A DNA stretch of 64,000 nucleotides, from positions 310,001 through 374,000 of the forward strand of contig NZ_PDUW01000004.1 in the NCBI RefSeq assembly GCF_003545815.1, given 5' to 3'. Under the pieces are notes generated by a model. That model did no database searches and was not told where the DNA came from. It was given only the letters and a program-made list of their open reading frames with translations. Shown here in pieces: positions 35,625-44,282 of this stretch (positions are counted from its first letter, which is position 1; each line of letters begins with the position of its first letter). The position numbers and the translations under genes are program-made. Source of the stretch: Pusillimonas caeni. Its GTDB lineage: Bacteria; Pseudomonadota; Gammaproteobacteria; Burkholderiales; Burkholderiaceae_B.

Positions 35625-36289
35625 GCCTTGGCTTTTCTCAGCTGCTCGATCATGGGCATTTGCGTGACCTCGCCCACGATGGCTTTGCTCCATGCGGCAT
35701 AGCCGTCCGCTGCAAAGTGCTGCCCGTCGAAGGTACGCCATTGCCCCGGCTTGGCGAACTTGAGCGAATTGATATAAACGCAGGGGCTGACATTAGCCGC
35801 CAGGAAGCGGTCGGCGCGTTCGACACGATCGTCTTTCTTGTTGTACTTTCCGCCGGCCTTGCCGTAAGGCGGCCCGACCCAGACGCAGCGCGTGCCCGTA
35901 GCGGCGATCTCTTTGGTCAGGGCCGAGACGCCTTGCCACGCCCAAGCCTTGGGAAAGGTTTCATTGTCGTAGGACCCCATCGTATCGCCGATGACCAAAA
36001 GCACGACATCGGGTTTGTCCGACGCAATCAGTTGCTTGATGGCCTGGGTCTCTGAACCCGCGGTATTGAGTTTGGCGGGCGCGTCGTTCTTCTTTTCGGC
36101 GCCGCAATCCACTTTTCTGGGCTTGACCCAGTCGATGGCGCTCGCCCCGCAGGCGCCCACCGAATGCACATAAGCCGCGCCCTGGGCATCCAGATCCGCA
36201 TGGAGGGCATCGCGCAGTTCATACATCATGTGACTTTCGCCGATGACGAGAAAACTCAGTCCCGCCAATGCCGCCGCTGCCATAGCCAT
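35618..36289 (-). CDS. Second WssF-like SGNH-fold protein of the cellulose operon
   Basis: The 223-residue protein is an SGNH/GDSL-type hydrolase relative with GESH at the nucleophile block (about residue 18), GDTMGS (block III region) and FDGQHFAADGY (catalytic Asp-His). It is clearly related to the gene at 39637-40299 (shared AWAWQ.V.ALT, GGKY, DGQHF). The ATG at 36289 follows an AGGAG site; a GTG three codons earlier is possible. The nucleophile lies so near the N-terminus that the hydrophobic start is likely a beta strand, not a cleaved signal. It is the last gene of the operon, 57 bases after wssI. Confidence 0.8.
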   Translation of the reverse strand: MAMAAAALAGLSFLVIGESHMMYELRDALHADLDAQGAAYVHSVGACGASAIDWVKPRKVDCGAEKKNDAPAKLNTAGSETQAIKQLIASDKPDVVLLVIGDTMGSYDNETFPKAWAWQGVSALTKEIAATGTRCVWVGPPYGKAGGKYNKKDDRVERADRFLAANVSPCVYINSLKFAKPGQWRTFDGQHFAADGYAAWSKAIVGEVTQMPMIEQLRKAKAQ

Positions 36290-36346
36290 ATCAATCACTC
36301 CTGTCTTTCTTATGGTTCAAGTATTTCGTTCGCGCGCCCTGGTGCG

Positions 36347-37546
36347 TCAGGGAGCCGCCTTCTTTTCCACCGCCGCCTCCAGGCTATCCATCCATGCCCG
36401 CTCTTCCGCAACAATGGGCATCTGCAGCACGCGTTCGGGTATTTCCCAGATCACCACCCGCGGAGGCGTATCGCGGAATTCGGCCGACGCCAGATAGGTT
36501 TTTGCCGCTCCCCAGAAGTCGCCGCCGTCCTGAGCAAAGCTGGGTACGGGAGTATGCAGCGCGGTCTCGAGGAAAGGCACAAAGGACGAGGTCCGTGAAT
36601 ACGAGGTGCCAATGAGCGCCGCCGAAGGCAGGCTGGCGTCTCCGAACAGGTCGTCGGCCGTATCGCCGCTGCCCGGGGCCGCGTCCTTGGCAGCCGGCGC
36701 TTCTATGCTGAAGCGCGTGGGCGCCACCATATCGGGAGCGGGTTGAAGCGCCATGGGAAGCCAATCTATTCCCGCCAGGCGCACCAGGTCGCCTTCCCGG
36801 ACCCCAGGTTCACCGCTTTTCAATCCATAGCGCAGAGGGGGCGTCAATTCCACTCCGGTCCGGTCCATCGCATGCGCAATGGCCTCTGCCGCGGCGCGCG
36901 CTCCCGTCTCTGTCCAGTGGGTATCGGTCCTTAGAAACGGCTGATCGCCACCGCCGCGCGTCGCCTCGAGCGCCGGCAGCAAGGCGGCGCGCGCAACACC
37001 GCGCTGCGCCAGCCCCTCTTCCCAACCATGCAAGCGATCGGAGAACGATGCGGGACGATATATGCCGCATAGCTGTTCATGCTGCACGCGGCTCTTGTCG
37101 GGCACGGTCGCGATCAGCAGCTCGACTCCGCGGCCATGCAGCAGCGTGCGCATGTGCGCAGCCGCATCCAAGCGTGTTTCGAGATTCCGTCGCGCATCCG
37201 GATGAACCGTCAACTCGTCGACCAGAAACAGCCATTGGCCGCAGCCTTGGCGCACGCGCGGTCCGAGGGAGCCGGCGAGCAGCCATGAGGCCCCCCTCTC
37301 GGCGTCGGCCATGGCGGCGGGCAGTGGCGCCTGCGCCAGCTCGGAGGCCAGGCGCCGGGTCGTCTCCCCCTGCATGAGCCCGGCGCGGGTCCATGCCTCG
37401 GGCGCCAGGGCGGCCTGGCCGGAGGCCAGGCTCCAGGCCGCCGACGCGGCTCCGGCGACTATGGCGATAAGAAAGACCGCGCCCGCCGCATACCTGGCCG
37501 TACGGGAGGGCAGATTGAACGACTGCACGGGATCAGCCAGCGCCAT
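36347..37546 (-). CDS. wssI: Cellulose acetylation protein, AlgJ/AlgX-like (WssI type)
   Basis: The 399-residue protein has one N-terminal membrane segment (about residues 21-40) and a periplasmic SGNH-like O-acetyltransferase domain of the AlgJ/AlgX group. The key motif DTHW is at residues 208-211 (FLRTDTHWTETGARA), and the probable nucleophile serine is in LIGTSYSRTSSF. WssI-type proteins transfer acetyl groups, delivered across the membrane by an MBOAT partner, to cellulose. It follows wssH by 8 bases. The start MALADPVQSF is chosen as the ATG next to the membrane segment. Confidence 0.87.
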   Translation of the reverse strand: MALADPVQSFNLPSRTARYAAGAVFLIAIVAGAASAAWSLASGQAALAPEAWTRAGLMQGETTRRLASELAQAPLPAAMADAERGASWLLAGSLGPRVRQGCGQWLFLVDELTVHPDARRNLETRLDAAAHMRTLLHGRGVELLIATVPDKSRVQHEQLCGIYRPASFSDRLHGWEEGLAQRGVARAALLPALEATRGGGDQPFLRTDTHWTETGARAAAEAIAHAMDRTGVELTPPLRYGLKSGEPGVREGDLVRLAGIDWLPMALQPAPDMVAPTRFSIEAPAAKDAAPGSGDTADDLFGDASLPSAALIGTSYSRTSSFVPFLETALHTPVPSFAQDGGDFWGAAKTYLASAEFRDTPPRVVIWEIPERVLQMPIVAEERAWMDSLEAAVEKKAAP

Positions 37547-37554
37547 GTCGTCTC

Positions 37555-38961
37555 CTAGAATTGGAAATACAGGAACGGCACCGCCTTGCGGCTTGCCACC
37601 AGCGACATCGCGAAAACGAAGCCGAGTACCGGCCACAGATCGGCCACCGCCAACAGGCCCGCAGGGGTGCGCCGACGCACAGGCTCGCGCAGCAGCGGCG
37701 CCACGATGCATGCCAGCCCCAGCAATATCGCGGCCAGATGCGAGGGTTGCAGCACTACCTTCAGGGCATCGCCCAGCGCCCAGCCCCGCAAGCCCAGCTG
37801 TCCCATGTACAACGACCAGGCCGTATCGAAATCGGCCGCGCGGAAAACCACCCACGCCATGCAGACGAACAGCAGGGTCGCCGCCCTGGACGCCAGGACA
37901 GGCACCGGCGGCAGCCCGGACCGGCTCCACGCGCGGGCCGCCGCCAGGGCCGCGCCGTGCATCAAGCCCCACAACAGAAAGTTCCAGTTGTCACTGCCAT
38001 GCCACATGCCGGCGATGGCCATGGTGAGGATGAGATTGACGTAGGTGCGGACGGCCCCCTTGCGATTGCCGCCGAACGGGATGTAAAGATAATCGCGTAT
38101 CCACGTCGACAGCGAGATGTGCCACCGCCGCCAGAAGTCCTGGATGCTGCGCGCCAGATAGGGATGGTTGAAGTTCTCGGGAAAATGAAAGCCCAGCATT
38201 TGCCCCAGGCCGATCGCCATGGCGCTGTATCCGGCAAAGTCGAAGAACAGCTGCAGCGAATACGCCAGGCAAGCCAGCCACGCGTCGAGAAAGCCGGGCT
38301 CGGGAACGGCAAAGCCGGCGTCGACCAGCGGCGACAGCGTATCGGCGACCAGAACCTTCATGCACATGCCCACCATGAAGCGCCGTGCGCCGGCGGAAAA
38401 ATCCACCCAGGTGAAGTGCCGATTGGCCAGTTCGCGTTCGACCCATTCGTAACGCAGGATGGGCCCCGCGATCAACTGGCCGAACATCGCCAGATATGCG
38501 GCGAACCATACGAAACGGCGCTGAGGCCGGAATTCGCCGCGGTACACGTCCACCAGATATGAAATCGCCTGCAGAATGATGAACGACAGCCCTATTGGCA
38601 AGGCGACACGCTGCCATTGCAGCGGCATGGCGCCCGCGAAGACCATGAGTTCGCTGACGGTTTCGACCAGGATATTGATGTACTTGAACCAGAAAAGCGT
38701 GCCCGCGTTGGCGGCGATCAGCAGCGCCAGCAGCCATGCGCGCAGGCGGCCGCCGGGCAAGGCGCCCAGCACCAGCCCGCCTATCCAGGCCAATGCCGTC
38801 AGGCCGATAAACAGCAGCAGGAAGGTCGGGCTCCACCAACCATAGAATATCCAGCTTCCCACCAACAGGACGGCGTTGCGCCAGGCCACCGGCGCCGCCG
38901 CATACACCAGCAGAAACGCCGGTAGAAACAGCGTCAGGAACTCGATCGAGGTGAAGATCAT
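37555..38961 (-). CDS. wssH: MBOAT O-acyltransferase, AlgI-like (WssH type)
   Basis: The 468-residue polytopic membrane protein belongs to the MBOAT family, which moves acetyl groups from the cytoplasm to the periplasm. The family region has FWRRWHISLSTWIRDYLYIP and then AGMWHGSDNWNFLLWGLMHG, containing H321 and H335, the expected catalytic histidines. It starts MIFTSIEFLTLFLP as in AlgI relatives. It lies between wssG (7 bases upstream) and wssI (8 bases downstream), so translation is tightly linked. Confidence 0.93.
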   Translation of the reverse strand: MIFTSIEFLTLFLPAFLLVYAAAPVAWRNAVLLVGSWIFYGWWSPTFLLLFIGLTALAWIGGLVLGALPGGRLRAWLLALLIAANAGTLFWFKYINILVETVSELMVFAGAMPLQWQRVALPIGLSFIILQAISYLVDVYRGEFRPQRRFVWFAAYLAMFGQLIAGPILRYEWVERELANRHFTWVDFSAGARRFMVGMCMKVLVADTLSPLVDAGFAVPEPGFLDAWLACLAYSLQLFFDFAGYSAMAIGLGQMLGFHFPENFNHPYLARSIQDFWRRWHISLSTWIRDYLYIPFGGNRKGAVRTYVNLILTMAIAGMWHGSDNWNFLLWGLMHGAALAAARAWSRSGLPPVPVLASRAATLLFVCMAWVVFRAADFDTAWSLYMGQLGLRGWALGDALKVVLQPSHLAAILLGLACIVAPLLREPVRRRTPAGLLAVADLWPVLGFVFAMSLVASRKAVPFLYFQF

Positions 38962-38968
38962 CGAAGGC

Positions 38969-39640
38969 TCAGGGCGCGACCGTGTCTTTTATGTGAAAAA
39001 AGCCGCTGGCCGGATCGCCGGGCGCCAGAAACAGGCTGTGGCGCTCGCCCGCCTGCAGCGTGCCCAGATCGAGCGGCTGCCCCACCGGCTGTCCGGCGCA
39101 CATCAGCTGGACGCTCAAAGGCACCGGATTCACCTGGCGGCGCACCCATTTGCCGACCTCTACATGCTCGAACAAAAATACCTGCCGCCCGGCGACCTGC
39201 ACCCCGGCGTCCTCGCACGCGGGATTCAAGTCATAAAAAGCGATGGAAGCCCTGACCGCGGTGAAATCGTCCGCCTCTTCATGGATGGTGTGGACCTGCA
39301 GCCCTTGCTGGGTCTTGACCCCGAGCACCGTGACGAATTCGCTGGGCAGTATCTCGACCGAGACGGTCTGTTCGTCTTTGCCCTGCGTCAGCTCGCCCTT
39401 GATCGTGGTTTTCCCGGCAACGGGCATGTAGGCGCTGGCGCGGGACTCGGCATCCAGTTCAAGCGCCGCCGCCGAACCGGCGGCGGTGACGCGCAGCCCG
39501 GCCGCGCTGCCGTCGACAAAACGCACGAAGGCGGAGTCTTCGGCCGGCCCCGTGGGATAGAGCTTGATTTCGGCGCCCTGGGCCGGAAGACTGACTAGCC
39601 CGGCCATCACACTGCATAAAGCGACAAGGGAGGGTTTCAT
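38969..39640 (-). CDS. wssG: AlgF-like periplasmic acetylation protein (WssG type)
   Basis: The 223-residue protein has a signal peptide (MKPSLVALCSVMAGLVSLPA, cleavage after QGA) and two beta-rich halves like AlgF, the alginate O-acetylation factor. Halves start near EIKLYPTGPAEDSAFVRFVDG and AVRASIAFYDLNPACEDAGV. AlgF/WssG proteins probably bridge the membrane acyl donor and the transferase. Its ATG overlaps the wssF stop in an ATGA arrangement, so the two are translationally coupled. Confidence 0.85.
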   Translation of the reverse strand: MKPSLVALCSVMAGLVSLPAQGAEIKLYPTGPAEDSAFVRFVDGSAAGLRVTAAGSAAALELDAESRASAYMPVAGKTTIKGELTQGKDEQTVSVEILPSEFVTVLGVKTQQGLQVHTIHEEADDFTAVRASIAFYDLNPACEDAGVQVAGRQVFLFEHVEVGKWVRRQVNPVPLSVQLMCAGQPVGQPLDLGTLQAGERHSLFLAPGDPASGFFHIKDTVAP

Positions 39641-40299
39641 TTTTTCTTGATTTCCTGGACGATGGGGGACTCCGCCAACTGCTGGGTCAGGGCCTTGCCC
39701 CAGGCTTCGTATCCCGACTTGGTGAAGTGCTGGCCGTCGGTCGTGGCCCACTCGCCCGGCTTCGACAGCGTCAGGGAGTCGATGTACTGGCAAGGCGCCA
39801 CGTTGGATGACAGAAATGCCGACACCTGCTTCGCGCGCGCGAAGGTCTTTTGATACTTGCCGCCCTCGGTGCCCCAGGCCGGGCCGATCCACACACATGC
39901 CGTATTGGCCTTGGCCACCGTCTGGGTCAACGCGGTGACCTGCTGCCAGGCCCATGTTTTTGGAAAAGTGGCTTGCTGATAGCCGGCCATGGTGTCGCCC
40001 ATCACGATCACCACCAGATCGGGCTTGTCCCGCGCCAGCAATTGATCGATGGGCGTCGCCGGCGTGTTTACGTCCAGGACCTGTACGGCGGCGTCGCCGC
40101 GGCGCTCCGCCGCGCCGCAGGTGCCCTTGACGGGCTTGAGCCAATCGCCGGGGTTGGCGCCGCAGACGCCGATCGTATGCACCTGGGCGCCCTGGCGCTC
40201 CAGACCCATGTGCAAGGAATCGATCAGGTAATACGGAACGGTCAGGTGGCTGTCGCCGATGATAAGAATCGACAGACCGGCCAATACCGAAGTCAACAT
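39637..40299 (-). CDS. wssF: WssF-like SGNH-fold protein
   Basis: The 220-residue protein is an SGNH-type acyl hydrolase relative with IIGDSHLTVPYY (nucleophile Ser in block I, about residue 17), VMGDTMAGY and TDGQHFTKSGYEAW (catalytic Asp and His). WssF of the Pseudomonas wss operon is thought to present acyl groups to WssGHI. The ATG has an AGGAG site. As in its paralogue at 35618-36289, only about 14 residues precede the nucleophile block, so a cleaved signal peptide seems excluded. It follows bcsC by 26 bases. Confidence 0.83.
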   Translation of the reverse strand: MLTSVLAGLSILIIGDSHLTVPYYLIDSLHMGLERQGAQVHTIGVCGANPGDWLKPVKGTCGAAERRGDAAVQVLDVNTPATPIDQLLARDKPDLVVIVMGDTMAGYQQATFPKTWAWQQVTALTQTVAKANTACVWIGPAWGTEGGKYQKTFARAKQVSAFLSSNVAPCQYIDSLTLSKPGEWATTDGQHFTKSGYEAWGKALTQQLAESPIVQEIKKK

Positions 40300-40325
40300 G
40301 CTTGTTTTCTCCTAATGTTGCAGGC

Positions 40326-43300
40326 CTATCGGCCGTAGGTAATGCCATAAGGCGAACGGTAGGGCTCGACAGGCAGGTCGAGCAGGCCGCGTTGCGGATG
40401 AAAGTAGTAGCGCAGATAGAGGCCGCCCATCCATTGCCGGTAGTTGTCGGCGTTGTCCGCGCCAAGCGTCGCGCCAAGCACCAGATTGGGATCGAGGCGA
40501 TATTCGGCCGATGCCTTCAGGTTGTAGCTGATGCCGGTCTTGCTCTCGCCGCGGTAATACCCATCGCCGAACAGATTGTTCGCGCCGGCCATTTGTTCGG
40601 CATAAGCCTGCAGGTCGGGGTTGTTCGGAAACACTGCCGCATCGTCCTGCTTGAAGTGCTGCAGACCCACGGAACCGTCCAGACGATAGCTGAAGCGGCC
40701 GGAGCGCTGCGCCCAGGTTACGGGCAAGCCCAGAGCGTAATAATGCTTGGGGCTGAAGTAGCCGCCATGGCCGTACGTGAAGTAGCTCAGGTTCTTGTTG
40801 TAGAACGTGGCATTGAGGTTGACGCCCGCCATCAGCTGGGTGTCGAGCTCGTCGATGACGCGGAAATAGGCGCCGGCATTGAGTTCCGTACGGTGGTTGG
40901 ACGCCACATTGTGCCCGCGCAGGCTGTGCCAGGCGGCCGAGCCGTACAAGCCGGCCGCGCCGAAGTCCTTGGAGAGCGTGAGACGGGCGCCTGTGGCGGT
41001 CACCCCGCCCCATTCGAGCCCCTGATCCTCATACCTGCGGCCGGCAAAAGACAGCACACTGTCGGTGACGGGCCGGCGCGAGACGTCGAACCGATAACTG
41101 ACGGTAGCGGCATCGTCCAGCGTTCCATCGAACAAGGCGCCGCCCGTGAAGTTCGTCTCCTGGAAACCCAGCGGGGTGACGCCGGCATCGAATTCCATGC
41201 CTCGAGTCTGATACCCCACCGACAGGCCGACGCCGCGCTGTCGTTCATCGCTCACCAGGTATGGGCTGTATTGCAGGAGATCGGCGGGGCCGGTCGACGC
41301 CGGCATGTCTCCAATGGAGCCGGCGCTCAGCACGATGGGCGTGGCCCGCACGCTCATCCGGTCGTTCCCGACCGGGAAATTCACTTCGATCGGTAGCTGG
41401 GTTTCCGTGAGCTTGCTGGTGCCGTCCTCGCCGTTGCGGCTGCGCACCTCTGTTCCCACCCGCAACTGAGGGCTGCGCTCTTGGTAGATCTCGTCCAGCT
41501 CTCGCGCCAGCTTCGATTGCGGAGCGGTTGCCGCCGCCGTTTCCGCGAAGGGATTGGACTGGGCGCCTGCTGGCGCGGGCCGTGCCGGAACGGACGCGGA
41601 GGCCGCAAACACGGGCGCAGAGCCCGGCCCGCTCTGTGGATACGGAGGCACGGAAGAAGCGGGCGGCTGCGTCCGGACCGGAGCCGGCAGCGCGGTCTGC
41701 GGCGACGCAACGACGGCTTCCGGGCGCGATGAGGCGGCGGGCGCCGGCGTGGCAAGGGCCGCCTCCGTCCGTGACGGCGAGAATGACGGCGGCGGCGCCA
41801 CCGCCATGGCTTGCGAAGGGGCGTCAAGAGTCGATGTTGTGCGCTGCCCGGGCAGCCCTACGAAGGGGTTGGCGGACGTCTCCGGCGCGGGTGCAGGCAC
41901 CGCAGCGGCGGCGGCAAGCTGCGTCGCTGGCTCTGCGGAACGCTTTTCCAACGCCACTGCTCTTTCGAGCAGCTTGGCGGCATCGCCCGTCTTGCCCGAG
42001 GCTCGATAGATGCGCGCAGCGGAAGTCAGCACCTGGATGTTTTCCGGCGCCAGCGAAACTGCGATGTCGGCCTCGCGCTGGGCCTGGCGATAGTCTCTGG
42101 ACTGCTGGGCCACCTGAGCCAGTCCCAGGTGCAGATCGGGGTTGTCGGGATCCGTCCGCAACAGCGTCTCATAAATTCCGAATGCTTTTTCTCCCTGCCC
42201 CGACGCGGCATACATGCGGGCCAGGGCGCCCTGCGCCGCCGGATCATTGGGGCGCTCGGCAAGCACCGGGGCCAGCACGTCGTAGGCGGCGACGAGGTCG
42301 CCCCGTTCCGTAAGCAGGTCCGCCTGCCTGATCCGATAGGCGCTGGACAACTCAGCCACCAGCTTTCGCTGGGATACCGTCAGACTTTCAGCTTGCAACT
42401 GGCGCAGCACGACGGAGGCCTCGACATCCTGCTCGGAAGCCAGCAGCAGGCCGGCATAGGCGATGGAGGCGTCCACGCTGCGCGCCTGGCCTTGTTCCCG
42501 CAAAGGCTTGAGAAGCGCCAGGCCGCGGGCCGGCTCGCCGATATCGACGTAGGCGGCGGCCACCGCGCTGAGCACGTCGAAATCATTTGCCGCGCCCGCT
42601 TCGATCTGTCCGAGCCAGACCAGCGCATCCGCTTTCCGGCCCGCATGAGCCATGCCGACCGCCTCGGCGATCTGCACCCTGCGATTGGCCGTTGCGTAAA
42701 GCTGGTTCATCGGCGCCGTGCGGCGGGCGGCGGGAATCCGTTCAAGCGTATCGCGCGCCTGAGCCCACTGCTGGTTGTTCGAGGCCAGCAAGGCGCTGGT
42801 ATACAGCACCTCGGGATCATCGGGGTGCGTCATGAGCAGCCCCTCGATCAAGCCGCGCGCTTCGCGTGTCTGTCCCGCCTCTTGATAAAGCTGGGCCAAC
42901 TCGTAGCGCAGCCAAGGACTGTCAGGATCTTTGGCCAGGGCGTCCTCGAGCATTCTGCGGGCCGCTGCATCATCTCCCGAGAGCTTTGCCGCGCGGCTCA
43001 GCCCCAGCAAGGCCTGGGAATCGCCCGGACGGCGCTGAAGCACGGCTCGATAAGCCTGCACGGCTTCGGCCGTTTTGCCCTGGTCCAGCATGATGTCGGC
43101 CAGCTGGACATTGGCCGCGACTTCTTTCGGCGCCCGCTTCACGGCCTGGTTCAAGAGGCGGACGGCTTCATCCGTCTTGCCGGCTCGATGCAGCGCCTGC
43201 GCCTTCTCGACATCGACCCAGTACTGGGCGGTGGAAAGCGACGGCTGCCAAGCGGCATTGCCCCGCCGTGCTCGAGTCAGGTAATCGAGGGCCTGCTGCC

Positions 43301-44282
43301 AATTTCCCTCGCGCATGGCCAAGACCCCCATGCCGCCCAAGGCTTCCGAATCATTGGGACGCTGTGCCAGCACCGACTGGAATTCGTTCCGCGCACGGGC
43401 CGCATCGCCCGCCTCGATCAGCTTCATGGCTGCGGCGGTGCGTTGGCGCAAGGGATCGGGGCGCGACACCGGCTGTGCGCGGGCCGCCTGGCTCGGCGCC
43501 GCCACGCGCTGTTCCGCTTGCTGGCGGATCTCGGCGTCGTCGGGATGCTTGCTCAGATACTCGGCGAACAAAGGCCTGGCTTCCGGCCGGGGCGGCCCTA
43601 GCCACACCAGCGCATCGCGCCAGCTTTCGGTCGCCTCGCTGCCGACCTCCGGGTGCTCGGACAAGCGCGCGAGGCGCCGTATGCCTTCCAAGCGGGTCGG
43701 TTCATTGCGGGCCAAATGCCGTGCCAACGCGAGCTGAAGCGCGGGATCGCCGGGAGACTGGGCCAGCAGGCGCTGCAGCCCTTCGATGGCTTCGGGCAGC
43801 CCGGCCGGCGTATAACCCAGCAAGCTGTAATAATTGCCGCCGACCGTTCCCACCGGAGCGCGCCCATCGAGCGCCTGCCGATATTTTTCCAGCGCCTGGT
43901 CGACATCCGCCGAAGCCACGGCCTGGCGAGCTTCTTCGAGAAGAGCCTTGTTCCGGTCGGAGCTGAGTTGGATGTCCTGTTCCAGCTGAAGCACGAGGTG
44001 ATGGTCCGGCTGCGATTGCTTCAGGCGCTGCAGGAAGGCGCGCGCTCCCTCGATGCGCCCCGCGTCCAGTTCGACCGTGGCCAAGCCGTACAAAGCCTGT
44101 GGATTGCCGGGGCTGACCAGCAGGAGCTTGTTCCATGCCTCGGCGGCCCTTTTGGTGTCCTGCCGCGCCTGCCAAAACTTGCCCTGCTCGATCAAGGCCT
44201 GATCGGCGTCGCTCTGCGCCCAGCCCGCATGATGCAGCAATGCCACCAGAAGGCCGCAGGCTATTCGGTTGTAGCGAAGCAT
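40326..44282 (-). CDS. bcsC: Cellulose export outer-membrane porin with TPR scaffold
   Basis: The 1318-residue protein has a signal peptide (ends HHAGWA), about 18 TPR-like repeats in residues 28-770, a Pro/Ala/Ser-rich linker at about 775-925, and a C-terminal BcsC beta-barrel domain (about 935-1318; LRVGTEVRSRNGEDGTS to PYGITYGR). TPRs act as periplasmic scaffold; the barrel is the cellulose exit pore. The start at 44282 follows a GGGAG site; an in-frame GTG four codons upstream is less likely. It overlaps the 3' end of bcsZ by 22 bases. Confidence 0.95.
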   Translation of the reverse strand: MLRYNRIACGLLVALLHHAGWAQSDADQALIEQGKFWQARQDTKRAAEAWNKLLLVSPGNPQALYGLATVELDAGRIEGARAFLQRLKQSQPDHHLVLQLEQDIQLSSDRNKALLEEARQAVASADVDQALEKYRQALDGRAPVGTVGGNYYSLLGYTPAGLPEAIEGLQRLLAQSPGDPALQLALARHLARNEPTRLEGIRRLARLSEHPEVGSEATESWRDALVWLGPPRPEARPLFAEYLSKHPDDAEIRQQAEQRVAAPSQAARAQPVSRPDPLRQRTAAAMKLIEAGDAARARNEFQSVLAQRPNDSEALGGMGVLAMREGNWQQALDYLTRARRGNAAWQPSLSTAQYWVDVEKAQALHRAGKTDEAVRLLNQAVKRAPKEVAANVQLADIMLDQGKTAEAVQAYRAVLQRRPGDSQALLGLSRAAKLSGDDAAARRMLEDALAKDPDSPWLRYELAQLYQEAGQTREARGLIEGLLMTHPDDPEVLYTSALLASNNQQWAQARDTLERIPAARRTAPMNQLYATANRRVQIAEAVGMAHAGRKADALVWLGQIEAGAANDFDVLSAVAAAYVDIGEPARGLALLKPLREQGQARSVDASIAYAGLLLASEQDVEASVVLRQLQAESLTVSQRKLVAELSSAYRIRQADLLTERGDLVAAYDVLAPVLAERPNDPAAQGALARMYAASGQGEKAFGIYETLLRTDPDNPDLHLGLAQVAQQSRDYRQAQREADIAVSLAPENIQVLTSAARIYRASGKTGDAAKLLERAVALEKRSAEPATQLAAAAAVPAPAPETSANPFVGLPGQRTTSTLDAPSQAMAVAPPPSFSPSRTEAALATPAPAASSRPEAVVASPQTALPAPVRTQPPASSVPPYPQSGPGSAPVFAASASVPARPAPAGAQSNPFAETAAATAPQSKLARELDEIYQERSPQLRVGTEVRSRNGEDGTSKLTETQLPIEVNFPVGNDRMSVRATPIVLSAGSIGDMPASTGPADLLQYSPYLVSDERQRGVGLSVGYQTRGMEFDAGVTPLGFQETNFTGGALFDGTLDDAATVSYRFDVSRRPVTDSVLSFAGRRYEDQGLEWGGVTATGARLTLSKDFGAAGLYGSAAWHSLRGHNVASNHRTELNAGAYFRVIDELDTQLMAGVNLNATFYNKNLSYFTYGHGGYFSPKHYYALGLPVTWAQRSGRFSYRLDGSVGLQHFKQDDAAVFPNNPDLQAYAEQMAGANNLFGDGYYRGESKTGISYNLKASAEYRLDPNLVLGATLGADNADNYRQWMGGLYLRYYFHPQRGLLDLPVEPYRSPYGITYGR

